Assembly: GCF_029167365.1 (NCBI RefSeq)
Contig: NZ_JARFNM010000001.1
Span: 434,001 to 498,000 of the forward strand
Length of the DNA: 64,000 bases
Direction of reading: 5' to 3'
DNA from: Amygdalobacter nucleatus
GTDB taxonomy: Bacteria; Bacillota; Clostridia; Saccharofermentanales; Fastidiosipilaceae
This document shows positions 61,570 to 64,000 of this stretch, piece by piece. Both the position numbers and the translations under genes were made by a program. The notes beneath the pieces were generated by a model. The model was not told the DNA's origin, searched no databases, and worked only from the letters and a program-made list of their open reading frames with translations. Each line of letters opens with the position of its first letter. Within the stretch, counting starts at the first letter, position 1.

Positions 61570-62661
61570 TTGCTAAACGATTATACGAGTGATTGCACCA
61601 ATTTGCGCAAAGCAGTTAAACATAGACGTAAGAAACGTAAATTGCTGTATTTACTGATATTGACTAGTTGCTTGTTGTTATTATTGATTGCTCTATTACT
61701 GATACATGCTTTAGCTAGGCACGGCGAAGAATTAGCTGAGAAAATCATTCCTAGTTATAGCTTTGCCATTGAACAAACTGAGCCAACTAAAGACAAGCAG
61801 ACGCTTGCTTTGGAAAAATTAAAAATAGAGTCTGCACAAGCTCCCTTAAATTTAGCTGGGGCAGATTTGCAATTTAATAGTCAGAATATATTAGTGCTAG
61901 ATTTAAGCGATTCCAAAATTTTGTTCAGTAAAGCTGGCTTAGAACAGGCATATCCTGCTTCTTTAGTTAAGATGATGACTTCTATTTTAGCCTATGAAAA
62001 TATTAAGGACTTAGATGCACCGTTAACAATGTCGGAAGATATGTATCATGAATTTTACCGAATTGATGCCTCTATGGCTGGTTACTTACCTCACGAAAAA
62101 ACAAGTGCGCGTGAGCTTTTGTATGGCTTATTTTTGGCTTCTGGTGCTGAATGTAGCACCCAGTTAGCCCTAACAGTAGATCCTGATTTGAACAGCTTTG
62201 TGGCTAAAATGAATGCTAAAGCGAAAGAAATTGGCATGTACCAGACGAATTTCACGAATGTAACGGGTTTGCATGATCCAAAACAAGTTACAAGCGCTTA
62301 TGACATGGCCAAATGCCTTGCTTATATTGCCAAATATCCCGCTTTGCGCGAGATTATGCTCGCTAAGTCACACATTGCACCCAAAACTGAACAACATCCC
62401 AAAGGCTTCGAATATAACAATCTGGTTTTCAAGCGCTTTGAATTAATTCCTAATCGCTGGGAGTTTATGTGGGATATTTTAGGTGGTAAGACTGGCTATA
62501 CGGATGAAGCGAAGCAGACAATGGCTACTTTGATTGCTTATCAAGGCAAGGAATATGTGATTGTCACATTGAATGCTAGCTTTACCAAAGGGATGAAAGC
62601 TAATCCTCTAGCTTTGGATATAGTGAACATCATGGATGAGCTTTTACAAAAAGCTGCTTAA
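61570..62661 (+). CDS. membrane-anchored D-alanyl-D-alanine carboxypeptidase (DacA-like)
   Basis: The 363-residue protein has a cytoplasmic basic start, one membrane helix at about residues 24-46 and an extracytoplasmic serine peptidase domain. SxxK is ASLVKM near residue 132 and KTG is GGKTGYT near residue 313. The middle SxN motif position reads SGAECS, with Ala where Asn is expected. It would trim the terminal D-Ala of peptidoglycan stem peptides. The usual C-terminal PBP5-type beta domain is absent. The TTG start is chosen because AAGGAG at 61557-61562 lies 7 bases upstream and no better codon exists. Confidence 0.85.
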   Translation: MLNDYTSDCTNLRKAVKHRRKKRKLLYLLILTSCLLLLLIALLLIHALARHGEELAEKIIPSYSFAIEQTEPTKDKQTLALEKLKIESAQAPLNLAGADLQFNSQNILVLDLSDSKILFSKAGLEQAYPASLVKMMTSILAYENIKDLDAPLTMSEDMYHEFYRIDASMAGYLPHEKTSARELLYGLFLASGAECSTQLALTVDPDLNSFVAKMNAKAKEIGMYQTNFTNVTGLHDPKQVTSAYDMAKCLAYIAKYPALREIMLAKSHIAPKTEQHPKGFEYNNLVFKRFELIPNRWEFMWDILGGKTGYTDEAKQTMATLIAYQGKEYVIVTLNASFTKGMKANPLALDIVNIMDELLQKAA

Positions 62662-62813
62662 TTAGAATGAATTAGGACGCTCGTTTATTTCCTAGCTTTC
62701 CATGCGCTCATTTTCAGACAGAACATACTTAAACCTAAAAAGCTGCTAATCGTTGCTGAAATTGCTGTTTCGTGCTAATATATTTCAGTTGTTTTGCAGG
62801 TTGATTAAATTAT

Positions 62814-63773
62814 ATGGAAACAGAAAGTATGTGGAAAATTAAGTTTAGTTCGCTTAGACAAAGCTTTTGTTTAGCGTGTTTATGTGTTTTGGCATTGCTG
62901 CTAGGAGCCTGCCAAGAGACGACTGAATTGTCTGAATCTAAGGATAAGAGCCCTTGGCTGATTTTATCTGAGACAGCGGCAAATTCCCAGGTTAATCCAT
63001 CTGAATCGCTTGACAATAGTGATCAAGAGACTGTTTCCACTCAAAATGTTGGTAATAGATTTGTAACAGAAACTATAAGCGAGGCTAATTCGAATGATAG
63101 TTTGCCTCTACCAGAAGAACCTAAAGAAACAAGTGAGAAGATAGAATATGAAAAAGCTAATTCTTCTAGCAAGAAATTAGAAGCTGTTAAAAGCGACAAT
63201 AAAGAACTTTCAAACATTAATGCTGATTTAGAATCTGAAGAAGTGAAAGAGCTTAATTTGAATAGTTTGCCCAAGCGTAATTTGTTGCAACTAAATAGGC
63301 TCACCAATGCCGAAAGTGAATTAAGGCAGCTTATCAACGATGAACGCGATAAAGTTGGCTTGGCACCTTATTTTGATAACCCTGGTTTGACACGTGCCTT
63401 GGAAACTCAGCTAGTTTATAACATGCATTATTTGTTGGCGAAAAAATTTACAACTGGCCCTGATAATGCTTTGATTTTGGCTTTACATAGTGAAAAAGCA
63501 ATCAATGAATCAGCTTTAAGTTCTTATTTTTCTAAGCAAATTACAGACAATGAAGTGAATCGTATCGCTTTAATTGGTGATGGTATGGATCAAATTAGTT
63601 TGCTTCTGCTTTATTGCGAACGCCAGGGCGATGACAATAATCATCACTATGTTTTTGCCGCCATGCCATGGAACTCTGCCTGGGCTACGGAAATGAATAT
63701 CCAAAAGCTAGAGCCTGAAGTCAACAGTCATTTAGTAAATAGCCAAACGACGGCTAACTCGGTGGAAAAATGA
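62814..63773 (+). CDS. lipoprotein with a degenerate CAP/SCP-like C-terminal domain
   Basis: The 319-residue protein has a lipoprotein signal ending LLLGAC, with Cys near residue 33, then a Ser/Glu/Asn/Lys-rich linker to about residue 160. The C-terminal part (AESELRQLINDERDKVGLAP, then FDNPGLTRALETQL, and HHYVFAAM near the end) has the spacing of bacterial CAP/SCP domains (LINxERxxxGLxPL) but lacks their usual histidine motifs. The role is unknown. The ribosome binding site is weak. Its stop overlaps the following ATG (ATGA), so the downstream HAD phosphatase gene is probably coupled to it. Confidence 0.7.
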   Translation: METESMWKIKFSSLRQSFCLACLCVLALLLGACQETTELSESKDKSPWLILSETAANSQVNPSESLDNSDQETVSTQNVGNRFVTETISEANSNDSLPLPEEPKETSEKIEYEKANSSSKKLEAVKSDNKELSNINADLESEEVKELNLNSLPKRNLLQLNRLTNAESELRQLINDERDKVGLAPYFDNPGLTRALETQLVYNMHYLLAKKFTTGPDNALILALHSEKAINESALSSYFSKQITDNEVNRIALIGDGMDQISLLLLYCERQGDDNNHHYVFAAMPWNSAWATEMNIQKLEPEVNSHLVNSQTTANSVEK

Positions 63774-64000
63774 AATTACAATATTTGAATCCTTGTTTAA
63801 TTGAACATATTGCAGATTTAGGTGAGCTAAAGTTTGAAAAATGCAAACAAGCGATGTTCATGCCGTCTGCCTTTTATAAACAGATCAATGACGTGCCGGT
63901 TGAAGATTATTACGCTTTAGGTTATCGCTATGTCTTTGTTGATATAGATAATACCCTGATGCCACATGGTGAGCTAAAAGCAAATAGCGAGGCTAGACAA
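63770..64000 (+). CDS. YqeG-type HAD-superfamily IIIA phosphatase, 5' part
   Basis: The 77 codons present encode MKLQYLNPCLIEHIADL and, after residue 42, a LGYRYVFVDIDNTLMPHG block. DIDNTL is the HAD nucleophile motif as written in YqeG proteins (related to phosphatidylglycerophosphate phosphatases). The gene runs off the window end. The start overlaps the lipoprotein stop by four bases. In Bacillus yqeG precedes yqeH-aroE; what follows here cannot be seen. Confidence 0.85.
   Translation, partial: MKLQYLNPCLIEHIADLGELKFEKCKQAMFMPSAFYKQINDVPVEDYYALGYRYVFVDIDNTLMPHGELKANSEARQ

Noticed and set aside
1-64000. CRISPR array or prophage
   Set aside because: No regularly spaced repeats, cas genes, integrase, terminase or structural phage genes were seen.

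Overview
The window is AT-rich chromosomal DNA from a fermentative, low-GC Gram-positive bacterium (Bacillota, probably class Clostridia). The support is the Firmicute-style order tmk-darA-holB-ricT-rsmI, strong AGGAGG-type ribosome binding sites, an ECF thiamine transporter under a TPP riboswitch, a single-chain pyruvate:ferredoxin oxidoreductase, a flavodoxin, lipoprotein signals and YfhO. A fused phosphoglycerate kinase-triosephosphate isomerase gene and heavy investment in alpha-glucan use (maltodextrin importer, glycogen phosphorylase, pullulanase) suggest a sugar-fermenting, possibly host-associated organism. The species cannot be fixed from the sequence alone.

Layout. 1-1533: end of an unknown gene and a decayed AlbA_2/ATP-binding protein gene. 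1623-4519: rplM-rpsI and proS. 4590-5785: back-to-back remnants of an IS3-type and an IS256-type transposase. 5888-6708: TPP riboswitch and thiT. 6876-17393: a long co-directional housekeeping run (tmk, darA, holB, ricT, rsmI, yfhO, tsaE, tsaB, rimI). 17404-20927: minus-strand genes (plsC, a membrane protein, and a TetR repressor with a DUF2871-type membrane protein). 21297-27906: an AbiEii remnant, pgk-tpiA, and nifJ behind a palindrome and a terminator-containing leader. 28016-35225: a GntR regulator, then four poorly characterised genes (coiled-coil membrane protein, unknown 568-residue protein, DUF4015 glycosidase-like protein, divergent DUF815 ATPase). 35309-43921: prfC, a DinG-type helicase, tRNA-Leu, flavodoxin and an FtsX/MacB-type ABC exporter.

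44181-61131 is a carbohydrate region. MalE-MalF-MalG, glycogen phosphorylase and type I pullulanase would import and dismantle maltodextrin or glycogen. A second locus combines a secreted GH16 enzyme, a lipoprotein-dependent ABC importer lacking its ATPase, a GH31 enzyme and a DUF4091/GH123-like enzyme, which fits stepwise use of a second, more complex glycan. Neither importer encodes an ATPase, so a shared MsmK-type ATPase elsewhere is likely. Intrinsic terminators lie between binding protein and permease genes in both systems. 61229-64000 holds a tRNA-Asp/tRNA-Phe unit, a D,D-carboxypeptidase, a lipoprotein with a CAP-like domain and the start of a YqeG-type HAD phosphatase.

Points most worth following: the attenuator-like leader of nifJ, the coiled-coil membrane protein/unknown/DUF815 cluster, the near-perfect TetR operator at 20958-20980, and the GH16/GH31/DUF4091 glycan locus. 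All functional calls come from reading protein motifs by eye; no database search was run.
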